From positions 860,977-924,976 of the forward strand of contig NZ_FNVT01000001.1 in assembly GCF_900108335.1 (NCBI RefSeq): a stretch of 64,000 bases of DNA, given 5' to 3'. Every line of letters begins with the position of its first letter. Position 1 is the stretch's first letter. The DNA is from Nonomuraea solani (lineage in GTDB: Bacteria; Actinomycetota; Actinomycetes; Streptosporangiales; Streptosporangiaceae). The position numbers and the translations under genes were made by a program. Shown here piece after piece: positions 54,108-61,736 of the stretch. The notes beneath the pieces are model-generated. The model worked only from the letters and a program-made list of their open reading frames with translations. It made no database searches and was not told the origin of the DNA.

Positions 54108-54331
54108 TGGCCTCCGCTTCGGCTCCGCCGCTCTCGCTGGTCCGGTGGCGAGCCCGGGCCACTGCCGAGTGCCATTCTGCTAGGGCGCGGCGCCACTCGT
54201 ACACCGAGAGGCCGGCCAGAGCAGGGCGTGGACGATGGCGAATTGGTGGTCCGCCTCCTTTTTCGCATCGGTGTTGACGATCACCCGGCGCCGGTGGGAA
54301 AACGTCCTGTCCGCCATGCCGCCCTCTCGGC

Positions 54332-54344
54332 TGAATATTTATTC
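54332..54344. promoter_or_regulatory. AT-rich shared promoter site, SorC gene copy (best palindrome)
   Basis: TGAATATTTATTC contains GAATATTTATTC, palindromic in ten of 12 positions. It lies about 225 bases upstream of the SorC start in a 260-base gap that otherwise shows nothing recognisable. It is also 24 bases beyond the end of the esterase gene. Confidence 0.55.
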
Positions 54345-54367
54345 GATAATGTATCTATATTCCGATA

Positions 54368-55621
54368 TTAGGTTTTGACATTTGTGGTGTCAAGATCCCA
54401 CAGGATGACGGAAAGGGCGTGCGGTGAGATGGTGTGGTCGTCGTGCGTGGCGTCCTCCAGGAGGTCCCATCGCCCCCGCTCGGGGCGCCCTCCGGCGAGG
54501 AGCCTGACGCGGTCGCGTACCGGAGCCTGGTAGGCGCGGTGGCTCACGCCGTTGAAGCAGCAGTCGTCGAAGCGGTTGAGGATCTGCAGTTGTCCGCGTC
54601 CCTCTCCGATGGCGGCCATCACGTACATGTCGAGGAAGTCGTCGGACTGGGCGGCGTAGAAGCCCGGGAACGCCGCCTTGGTCTGCTCGAAGTCGCCGAT
54701 CGTCGGGCTCGGCTTCGGCGAGGCCGGCCGCAGCCAGAACGGCAGCGAGCCCGCCACCGGGTAGCTGCGGGTGACGCGCGGGTCGAGCGCCGAATAGACG
54801 GTCGTCGTCCAGCCGCCGCCGGACAGCCCGATCATCTCCGTGCTGACGGGCCGGTAGGTGGCGTGGGCGTGGTTGAGGGTGACGGTGAGCGGTTCGAGGA
54901 AGAAGGTCAGCGTGGAGAAGGCGGCGCTCTCCCATGGCGGGAGTTCGCGGTGGGAGGGGCCGGGGAGCATGGTGCCCGGGTTCTTGGGGTCCTCGATGCC
55001 CTGGGCGTTCCAGTGGTGGAAGGGCATGGCGTACACCATGACGCGGTAGCCCCGGTCGAGCAGGGCCTGGGTGGTGCGGAGCATGGTGTCCGGGGGTTCG
55101 CCGTGGCCGTTGTGGTAGAGGGCGAGGCGGCGGTTCCAGGCCTTGCGGGGGAGCAGGTCGTACACCTTGGCCGTGACACGATAGTTGAGCGGGACCGTCA
55201 GCCGGTCGATCCGGCGCACGCCGGTGAGGCCGGCCAGGGCCTCGGGGCCGGTCACGCCGGTCTCGACCGCGGGGAGCGTCTTCGGCCGCCCCGCGTCCTT
55301 CCAGATGTAGTCGATCATGTGCTTGCGCCGGGCGGCGATGTCGGCGACCGTGTGCATGCCGATGAGCGGCTCGACGTCCACCCCGGCCACGGCGGCGGGC
55401 AGGGTCCTGTACTCAGGCCCGAACCTGGCCGCCACCTCCTGATTCACCGGCGCCACGGGCCGGGGCGCCCGCTTGCCGCCCTGCTCGCCGTTGGGTCCAG
55501 CCGTCGCGCTCGCCACCTCGGCCGGTAGTGCCACGGCCCCCGTTGCCAGCGCGGCCCCGATCCCCCCGAGCACCCCGCCCAGCATCCTTCGCCTGCTCGC
55601 GCCCGCTTCCAGATCCGTCAT
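54368..55621 (-). CDS. Tat-exported alpha/beta hydrolase, probable acetyl or feruloyl esterase
   Basis: A 417-residue exported serine hydrolase. The N-terminus has SRRRMLGGVLGG followed by a hydrophobic Ala/Gly segment, a Tat signal. The nucleophile serine is in MIGLSGGGWTTT, and a late SVILWD and ATHDDHTIS region may hold the catalytic histidine. The family is not one I can name; it resembles large bacterial polysaccharide esterases. It lies 13 bases after the pectinesterase gene, so the two are co-transcribed and probably remove different ester groups from pectin. I prefer ATG 55621, preceded by GGAG, over ATG 55642, which overlaps the upstream stop. Confidence 0.75.
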   Translation of the reverse strand: MTDLEAGASRRRMLGGVLGGIGAALATGAVALPAEVASATAGPNGEQGGKRAPRPVAPVNQEVAARFGPEYRTLPAAVAGVDVEPLIGMHTVADIAARRKHMIDYIWKDAGRPKTLPAVETGVTGPEALAGLTGVRRIDRLTVPLNYRVTAKVYDLLPRKAWNRRLALYHNGHGEPPDTMLRTTQALLDRGYRVMVYAMPFHHWNAQGIEDPKNPGTMLPGPSHRELPPWESAAFSTLTFFLEPLTVTLNHAHATYRPVSTEMIGLSGGGWTTTVYSALDPRVTRSYPVAGSLPFWLRPASPKPSPTIGDFEQTKAAFPGFYAAQSDDFLDMYVMAAIGEGRGQLQILNRFDDCCFNGVSHRAYQAPVRDRVRLLAGGRPERGRWDLLEDATHDDHTISPHALSVILWDLDTTNVKT

Positions 55622-55634
55622 TGCCTCGCTCCGA

Positions 55635-57062
55635 TCAGTCATGTACGCGGGCGGGATTCCAGCCGCCCAGGACGAAGGACGGGTCGCTCCACCGTGCCGC
55701 CTCCTCCTCGGTGAGCTGGCGGGAGCAGGCCAGCCGCCGCGAGGTGTCGATCGGCCGCCCGGTCAGGTCGGTGCTGCCGTACTCCCAGAAGGACGCCGAC
55801 TGGGCCTGGGCGCAGTCGTTCGGGTCGATCTGCCAGCCGACCGGCGCGATGTGGGCGTCCATCTTCGTGTCGATGAACACGGCCTGGCTGTGCGTGAACC
55901 GCCACACCGCGCTGCGGCTCAGCACCACGGACGCGTCCGCCACGCCCGGCGCCCGGGTCAGCTTCGTCCGTACGAACACCGCGCCCGGCCGGGTCGCGTC
56001 GTTACGGCTCTGCGAGATGTAGCCGCGATCGGTGGACTCCAGCACCGAGTCCTGGATGAACACCGTGCCCGTGCCCCAGACGAAGTCCGTGTCCCCGCTG
56101 ATGCGGCTGTCGGTGACGAAGCCTTTGCCCTGAAGGCGCAAAGTGTCCTGGTTGCTCCGCAGGTCCACCCGCGCCAGCGCGATGCGGTCGTTGTTGCCCC
56201 GGAACGCCTCGGCCTGCGAGCCGCCGTCCGGTGTCGTGTTGTGCAGCGTGACATCGCTCAGGCGGAAGTCGGCCGCGTCCACCCCGAACGACGCCCGCCA
56301 GCAGTTGTGCAGGTCGGAGGTCTCCAGCACCCGGCGCGGGCACACGTCGGCGGGGCCGCCATTGCTCAGCGCCTTGTCGCCGTTGCGCAGGTCGTTGTTC
56401 GGATATCGCACCACGGTCCGCCCCGCGCCGGAGCCGCGCACGGTGAGGAACGGCCGGTCCTCGCGTACGTACACGATCTCGGTGTAGATCCCCGGCCGCA
56501 CGTCGATCGTCACGGGCTTCCGGTTCCCGGTCGGCACGGCGTCGACGGCCCCCTGCACCGTGCAGAAGTCACCGCCCCCATGAGCGGAGACGGTCAGGCG
56601 ATGCCGCGGAAAGGAGGCCCGCTTCTTCGTCCTGAACCGCCACGACCCCCGCACGTCGCCGAAGACGCCCGGCTCGACGGTGACCCGATATTCCTGCCCG
56701 TACTCCAGTTGCCTGTGCAGGTAGACGGTCGCGGTGTTGCCCTCCACCATGATCGATTCATAGGAGAAGTGGTGCGGCAGCCCCGTGTCGGAGATCGCGC
56801 CGCCGATGTTCTTCCTGTCGGTCTTGGCCGTGGCCGCCTCGATGCGGTCGGCGAGCGAACCGTCGGCCTTCCTGACCTCGATGGCCCCGGACGAGCCGAG
56901 CGTGGGCGGGGTGGGGAACGTGAGGGTCAGGGGCGCGTCCACGCAGGTCCCGCCGCCCCGTCCCGGCACCGAGAAGCGCGGCTCCGACTCCGCCGCCGCC
57001 GTACCGGGAGCGCATAAGGCGAGGGCCATCGCCGCCGTCAGCACTGTGATCGCTGCCTTCAC
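55635..57062 (-). CDS. secreted pectin methylesterase (CE8)
   Basis: A 475-residue pectinesterase. The signal peptide is TVLTAAMALALCAPGTAAAE. About 110 residues of an immunoglobulin-like domain (PLTLTFPTPPTLGSSGAIEV) precede the beta-helix. Catalytic motifs are GNNDRIALARVDLRSNQDTLRLQ (read in part, with the QD pair) and SGDTDFVWGTGTVFIQ, holding the catalytic aspartates. It removes methyl groups from homogalacturonan and so prepares pectin for the lyase and polygalacturonase. The start is GTG 57062 with GGAGG six bases upstream; a TTG at 57068 is less likely. It heads a two-gene operon with the esterase. Confidence 0.9.
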   Translation of the reverse strand: MKAAITVLTAAMALALCAPGTAAAESEPRFSVPGRGGGTCVDAPLTLTFPTPPTLGSSGAIEVRKADGSLADRIEAATAKTDRKNIGGAISDTGLPHHFSYESIMVEGNTATVYLHRQLEYGQEYRVTVEPGVFGDVRGSWRFRTKKRASFPRHRLTVSAHGGGDFCTVQGAVDAVPTGNRKPVTIDVRPGIYTEIVYVREDRPFLTVRGSGAGRTVVRYPNNDLRNGDKALSNGGPADVCPRRVLETSDLHNCWRASFGVDAADFRLSDVTLHNTTPDGGSQAEAFRGNNDRIALARVDLRSNQDTLRLQGKGFVTDSRISGDTDFVWGTGTVFIQDSVLESTDRGYISQSRNDATRPGAVFVRTKLTRAPGVADASVVLSRSAVWRFTHSQAVFIDTKMDAHIAPVGWQIDPNDCAQAQSASFWEYGSTDLTGRPIDTSRRLACSRQLTEEEAARWSDPSFVLGGWNPARVHD

Positions 57063-57090
57063 GAGCAACCTCCGAATGAATACCTAACGT

Positions 57091-57102
57091 TGAATATATA
57101 TG
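57091..57102. promoter_or_regulatory. AT-rich shared promoter site, pectinesterase copy
   Basis: TGAATATATATG lies 29 bases upstream of the pectinesterase GTG and shares TGAATAT with the copies at 24855, 24924 and 54332. An adjacent AACGTT (57087-57092) gives a small palindrome with a LacI-like centre. Confidence 0.45.
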
Positions 57103-57153
57103 TAGACCCCCTGACAGGCCCGGTCAAGAGCTCACTCCGCGCTACCGTCGAGC

Positions 57154-58452
57154 GTGGCGTTCGACGATGCGGCAGTGATACGTGAGACCGAGGCGGAAGC
57201 GCCCGCCAACCTGCACGCCGTCCTGCAGCTCTGCGCGGCGGGCAGGCTGCGGTGCGGCGAGACGACCCGGCGGCCGAGCGCGGCGACGGTGACCGCCGTG
57301 ACCTCCGCCCTGGCCGAAGGGGATTTCTACGACGGAGAGGCGATCGCGGCGTACGCGTGGCCGCTCCTGCTCCAGACCGGCGGGCTGGCCGAGCTGACGG
57401 CGGGCAAACTCCGGCTGACCACGCGCGGTCACACGGCACTCGGCCGCCCGCCGGCGGAAACGATCAAAGATCTCTGGCGGCGCTGGATCAGTGGCGGCCT
57501 GATCGACGAGTTCAGCCGCGTCGAAGCGATCAAAGGCCAGCGCGGCAAGAACGTCCTGACCGCCGAGAAACCCCGCCGCCAGAAGGTCGCCACCGCCCTC
57601 ACCCGCTGCTGCGAACCGGGCGAATGGCTGACCGTCGACGACCTCTTCGCCCAGATGCGCGCCGAGCGCCTCGACCCGGTGATCGCCCGCTCCAGCCGCG
57701 CCCTGTGGAAGCTCTACCTCGTGGACCCCGAGTACGGCAGCCTCGGCTACGCGGGCTACGCCGACTGGCCGATCCTGGAGGGCCGCTACACCCTGGCCGT
57801 GCTCTTCGAGTACGCCGCGACCCTCGGCCTGATCGACGTGACCTACGTACGGCCGGACGGGGCGAGAAGGGACTACCACCGCAACTGGGGCTCCGGCGCC
57901 CTCTCCCGCCTGAGCCGCTACGACGGCCTGAAAGCCATCCGCCTCACCACCCTGGGCGCCTACGCCACCGGCCGCACCCGAACCTACAAGGCACCGGCGG
58001 CCCCGGCCGAACACCTGCTCAAGGTGCTCCCCAACTTCGACATCGTGGTCACCGGCACCCTGCCCCCGGTCGACCGCCTCACCCTCACCGCCTACGCCAA
58101 ACAGACCTCCGACCACGTCTGGACCCTCTCGGCCCGCTCCCTCCGAGACGCCCTCGGCACGGGCCGGAGCCTGGACCACCTGCGTACGTTCCTGCACGAC
58201 CGCTGCGGCCACCCGTTACCCGGCACCGTCGCCACCCTGCTCACGGACGTGGACCACAAGGCCCGCCAGGTACGCGACCGCGGCCTGGTACACCTCATCG
58301 AGGCCGCCGACCCGGCCACCGCCGTCCTCATCGCGAACGACCGCAAGGCGGGCGCCCTCTGTCAGCTACTCGGCGACCGCCATCTCTGGGTGGCACCGGA
58401 GAACGAGGAAGCCTTCCGCAAGGCGGCGAAGACGCTTGGCTACATCCTGTAG
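57154..58452 (+). CDS. helicase-associated (helicase C-terminal domain 3-like) protein
   Basis: A 432-residue protein without enzyme motifs in its first two thirds. The C-terminal part (~285-432) resembles the helicase_C_3 domain that actinobacterial helicase-associated proteins share with XPB-type helicases (KVLPNFDIVVTG, then LLTDVDHKARQVRDRG and GYIL end). Full-length actinobacterial homologues are commonly longer, so this may be a short variant or an N-terminally truncated one. No Walker or DEAD-box motifs occur. The start is GTG 57154, without a clear ribosome site. It is divergent from the pectinesterase gene and unrelated to it in function; a role in DNA repair or transcription is possible. 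Confidence 0.6.
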   Translation: MAFDDAAVIRETEAEAPANLHAVLQLCAAGRLRCGETTRRPSAATVTAVTSALAEGDFYDGEAIAAYAWPLLLQTGGLAELTAGKLRLTTRGHTALGRPPAETIKDLWRRWISGGLIDEFSRVEAIKGQRGKNVLTAEKPRRQKVATALTRCCEPGEWLTVDDLFAQMRAERLDPVIARSSRALWKLYLVDPEYGSLGYAGYADWPILEGRYTLAVLFEYAATLGLIDVTYVRPDGARRDYHRNWGSGALSRLSRYDGLKAIRLTTLGAYATGRTRTYKAPAAPAEHLLKVLPNFDIVVTGTLPPVDRLTLTAYAKQTSDHVWTLSARSLRDALGTGRSLDHLRTFLHDRCGHPLPGTVATLLTDVDHKARQVRDRGLVHLIEAADPATAVLIANDRKAGALCQLLGDRHLWVAPENEEAFRKAAKTLGYIL

Positions 58453-58457
58453 ACGGC

Positions 58458-58703
58458 TCAGGAGTAGAGGCGCTCCGGCGTGACCAGCATGAGTTCGTCA
58501 CCTTCCGCCGCGAGCGGATCAGCGGTGAATCCCGCCGCGCCGTGGCGGGCCGGCCGGGTTGATCGCGTGTCATGTCCGCGGCCGGCGTGGAGGTCCCGAA
58601 CGCGGCGGAGCCGTTCGACGTGCCCTCACACATGGTGTCTTGCGGGGCGACGAGGTCTCGAAATCGAGGATCGCGCGCCAGGAGGTGGAGTGCAAGGGGG
58701 AGT
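58458..58703. other. intergenic region with possible gene remnants
   Basis: This gap holds no convincing complete gene. On the minus strand the frame ending at TGA 58458 reads ADPLAAEGDELMLVTPERLYS, which looks like a genuine C-terminus with good codon use but no start. On the plus strand a frame beginning ATG 58572 reads MSAAGVEVPNAAEPFDVP before drifting into low-quality sequence. These look like ends of decayed genes; neither family is recognisable. Confidence 0.25.
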
Positions 58704-61670
58704 TCAGGGATTCGCTCCACCCGCGACGCCCTCCCCGTACGGCACGAGCCGGGCCGGTCCGAGGAGGCCGTAGGGCTGGCGGGTCAGGCCGCCGTAGACC
58801 GCCGGGTCCGCCACCCTGAGGCGGTTGCCGAGCGGGGTGGCGACCTCCACCTCGATCGTGTTCGTTCCGCGCCGGAGGTACGGGCCGAGGTCGATGACGG
58901 GGTTGAGCTGGTCGATGGGGGGCGTTCGGCGGCCGTTGACGGTCACGCGGCAGGTGTCCGTCACCTCGCCCAGTTCCAAGTAGGCGCCCGCGCCGTTCCA
59001 ATCGACCGTTGTGGTGTACGTGCCGATGCCTGAGGTGTCGGCCAGGGCGGGGATCTCCGACCACGGGGTGAGCCGGTCGAGGGTCAGGGTGTGCACCACG
59101 GGAGGGCCTGGGCGGCGGTCCTCTACGCGGAGGTGCCATGAGGTGAAGGGGATGGGGGAGGGGACGGAGGCGATCGTGGTCGTGAGGGTGCGGCCGTTCG
59201 ACAGGGTGGTCGTGTAGGTGCCGGGGCGGGTGGCGCGGATGGTCAGGTGGTCGCCGGTGAATGTGGCCAGGTCCGCGTCGGTGGTCACTGCGTGGGGGCG
59301 TTTGCCGGTCTTGTCGCCGAAGAGGCCGGGGCGGCCGATCGCGATGATTTTCGACTGGCCCGGTTGCAGGGTTACGCGCAGGCGGATGCCGTCGGGGGTT
59401 TCCGTGTACAGGGCTATGCGGGCGGCTCGGCCTGTCCACGGGTTGAGGAGGTAGGGGACGCCGTCGCGGGTGGTGCGGGTCAGGGTGACGTCGTGGTCGA
59501 TGGGGGCTACCGGGGGTTTGGCGTTCTCCTGGTGCTTGCCGTTGCACAGGTAGTAGTAGTCCACGTCGTCGTCCACGCGGCGCAGGGTGAGCAGGGTGGA
59601 GCCGGTGGCGTACCGGATGTCGGGGTGTACGCCGAGAGAGGTGAGGGCGGCGGGGATGTCGGTTGTGGTCGTCACCATGCGGACGGTGGGCTGGGTGAGG
59701 AGGTCGGCGAGGATCGCGCGGAGGCGGGTGGTCTCGTCGTCGCCGGCCACGCCGGGGAGCGAAGCCGACTGCCAGGCGCCGAACAGGATGATGGGGAGGC
59801 CGGCCCGGGCGTGGCCGAGGAGTTTTTCGGCCACCGCGAGCGTCATCGTGCACTCGTTGGCGTAGAAGCGGTCGCCCTCCACGAACAGGGCCTTGTACGC
59901 GGGGCGTCCCAACCGGCCCTTCGTGACGCGGGCCGAGGGGAGGTCGAGGAGAGGGGCGCTGACGAACTGGTGGGTCCAGCCGGTGGGGATGCCGGTCGCG
60001 GTGAACCAGGAGGCGCCGATGCCGGTCTTCGTGTAGCCGGTCTGGCGGAGGACGGCCACGTCGGCGCGTGGGGTGCCTTGTTGGGTTATCAGGTGGACTC
60101 GGGCGAAATATTGGGCGATGTCGGTGATGTGGTGCCAGGTGGGCTGGCGGGGGCCCCAGGACTCCGAGTAGCCGGTCGTACCGTTGTAGGGCGTGAAGGC
60201 GGCGAAGCCGGGCCAGGCGGCGCCGGGCGCGGTGGCGTAGGAGAAGCCGTGCAGGACCGTCTGGTTGAGGCCGGCGGCATACGCCCCGCCCATCGTGCGC
60301 AGCAGTTTCTTCCAGGTGGTCGTGTACGCCCCGCCCTGGTACGCCCCCGCCTCGCACGACAGCACCTTGTGCCCCGCCATGTCCCGGCCCCCGGCCAGGC
60401 ACCGGTAGTCGTCGAGGTTCTTGAAGCCGAGCGACTCACCCTCGGGCACGTCGAGGATGGCGGCGGCCTCGATGGCGTCGGTCTGGAGACCGTACGGCTG
60501 CGCCCGCGACCGCAGGCCGAGCGAGTGGGCCCAGTCGCGCAGCATCGTGAAGTGATACTCGTTGAACAGCTCGGACACCGTGTCCCAGTAGTCCTTGCGG
60601 GCGTGCCGGGTGAGCACGGGGTCAAAGGCGAAGACCGGGTCCTCGTCGGCTAACACGATCACCGGGAGGAAGGGCGCGAGCGCGTACCCGCGCCGCCGCT
60701 CGAACTCGGCGGGCAGGTGCGGCGTCCAGGGCAGGGCGTCGGTCTCGATCTCGATGGAGTCCTCGAACAGCGCCCCGCCCGAGCGCCGCAGCAGCCTGCG
60801 GATGGCCGGGGTGAGCAGCTCCGACTCCCAGAAGTCGATCACCGCCTGGGTGCCCGCGCGGCTGAAGTGGTCCACGACGTAGGACTCGGGCGCGGTGTGC
60901 GGGCCGGATTCGGGACGCTGGCCGGAGCCGCGCTGCCAGTACGAGATCAGAAGCCAGTCGCCCTCACCGGGCGCGGTCCAGGTGATCGTCGCACCCGTCA
61001 CGGTGACGTTCTGGACGGAGCCGGGGTCCAGGCCGGTCTCGTCGCGGGTGGAGTGGGCGGGGTCGATTCTGGCGGCCTGGACGAGGAGCAGCGTGCGGTC
61101 GGGGCGCCCGTCCACGGCGGGCGGAGGTACGGGGCCCGTGTAGGTGGCGCCCGGGGCCACGGGGGTCGAGCCGTAGGCCAGCTCCTTGCAGGCGGCCTCG
61201 CTCTCCGGGGTGATCGACGGGACGGCGGCCGGCCAGGAGGGGCCGATGGTCAGGTCGATGCCGATCCCGCGCTTGGCGGCCTGGTCGAGCGCGGCTTCGA
61301 CGGCGGCGTTCCAGGCGGGGGTGCCCCAGCCGTACCGGGCCGGGTCGAGGACGGACTTGTCGCGGATGCTGTGGTGGACCGCCGCGATCTCCGCCCCGCC
61401 GAACCCGGCGGCGGCGAGCTGGTCCACCTCCCGGCGGATCTCGGCCGGGTCGACGTGGGCGTCGGGCCACCACCAGCGCACCATCGGACGTACGGCGGAT
61501 CGCGGCCGCGCGAACCAGGCGGCGGAGGGACGGGAGGAAGGGGCAGAGGCGTCGAAGGCCAGGGCGGCGGAGGGACGGGAGGAAAGGGCGGAGGCGTCGA
61601 AGGCCAGGGCGGCGGCGCTGCCCACCAGGAAGCCGCGCCGGGTCAGCGGGGAGTGCGTGGGGTCGTTCAC
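58704..61670 (-). CDS. Tat-exported GH106-like alpha-L-rhamnosidase
   Basis: A 988-residue enzyme. The N-terminus has LTRRGFLVGSAAALAF, a Tat signal, followed by two copies of a 15-residue Ala/Ser repeat. The catalytic part begins RPMVRWWWPDAHVDP and includes EIAAVHHSIRDK, LFEDSIEIETDALPWTP and a large galactose-binding-like beta domain near the C-terminus (GTYTTTVDWNGAGAYLELG), as in GH106 rhamnosidases. It would remove rhamnose outside the cell. The start is GTG 61670 after GGAG. It is the last gene of the RraA-GH141-GH106 operon, with a strong hairpin just before it. Confidence 0.85.
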   Translation of the reverse strand: MNDPTHSPLTRRGFLVGSAAALAFDASALSSRPSAALAFDASAPSSRPSAAWFARPRSAVRPMVRWWWPDAHVDPAEIRREVDQLAAAGFGGAEIAAVHHSIRDKSVLDPARYGWGTPAWNAAVEAALDQAAKRGIGIDLTIGPSWPAAVPSITPESEAACKELAYGSTPVAPGATYTGPVPPPAVDGRPDRTLLLVQAARIDPAHSTRDETGLDPGSVQNVTVTGATITWTAPGEGDWLLISYWQRGSGQRPESGPHTAPESYVVDHFSRAGTQAVIDFWESELLTPAIRRLLRRSGGALFEDSIEIETDALPWTPHLPAEFERRRGYALAPFLPVIVLADEDPVFAFDPVLTRHARKDYWDTVSELFNEYHFTMLRDWAHSLGLRSRAQPYGLQTDAIEAAAILDVPEGESLGFKNLDDYRCLAGGRDMAGHKVLSCEAGAYQGGAYTTTWKKLLRTMGGAYAAGLNQTVLHGFSYATAPGAAWPGFAAFTPYNGTTGYSESWGPRQPTWHHITDIAQYFARVHLITQQGTPRADVAVLRQTGYTKTGIGASWFTATGIPTGWTHQFVSAPLLDLPSARVTKGRLGRPAYKALFVEGDRFYANECTMTLAVAEKLLGHARAGLPIILFGAWQSASLPGVAGDDETTRLRAILADLLTQPTVRMVTTTTDIPAALTSLGVHPDIRYATGSTLLTLRRVDDDVDYYYLCNGKHQENAKPPVAPIDHDVTLTRTTRDGVPYLLNPWTGRAARIALYTETPDGIRLRVTLQPGQSKIIAIGRPGLFGDKTGKRPHAVTTDADLATFTGDHLTIRATRPGTYTTTLSNGRTLTTTIASVPSPIPFTSWHLRVEDRRPGPPVVHTLTLDRLTPWSEIPALADTSGIGTYTTTVDWNGAGAYLELGEVTDTCRVTVNGRRTPPIDQLNPVIDLGPYLRRGTNTIEVEVATPLGNRLRVADPAVYGGLTRQPYGLLGPARLVPYGEGVAGGANP
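61521..61610. repeat. two tandem 45-base copies in the GH106 leader
   Basis: Two nearly identical 45-base units (61521-61565 and 61566-61610) encode the repeated peptide ALAFDASALSSRPSA / ALAFDASAPSSRPSA just after the Tat signal. They differ by only a few bases, suggesting recent duplication. They lengthen the linker between the signal and the enzyme by 15 residues. Confidence 0.85.
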
Positions 61671-61696
61671 GGGCGCTCCATGAAAGCCGGTTGGTT

Positions 61697-61726
61697 GGGG
61701 CGCCGGGCCACCGGGCCCGGCGCCCC
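61697..61726 (-). terminator. intercistronic hairpin between the GH141-like and GH106 genes
   Basis: A perfect 13-base stem, GGGGCGCCGGGCC pairing with GGCCCGGCGCCCC around a four-base loop, lies 11 bases past the GH141-like stop and 27 before the GH106 start. There is no T-run. It may be a partial terminator or an mRNA processing or stability element within the operon. Confidence 0.65.
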
Positions 61727-61736
61727 GGTCAGTGGG

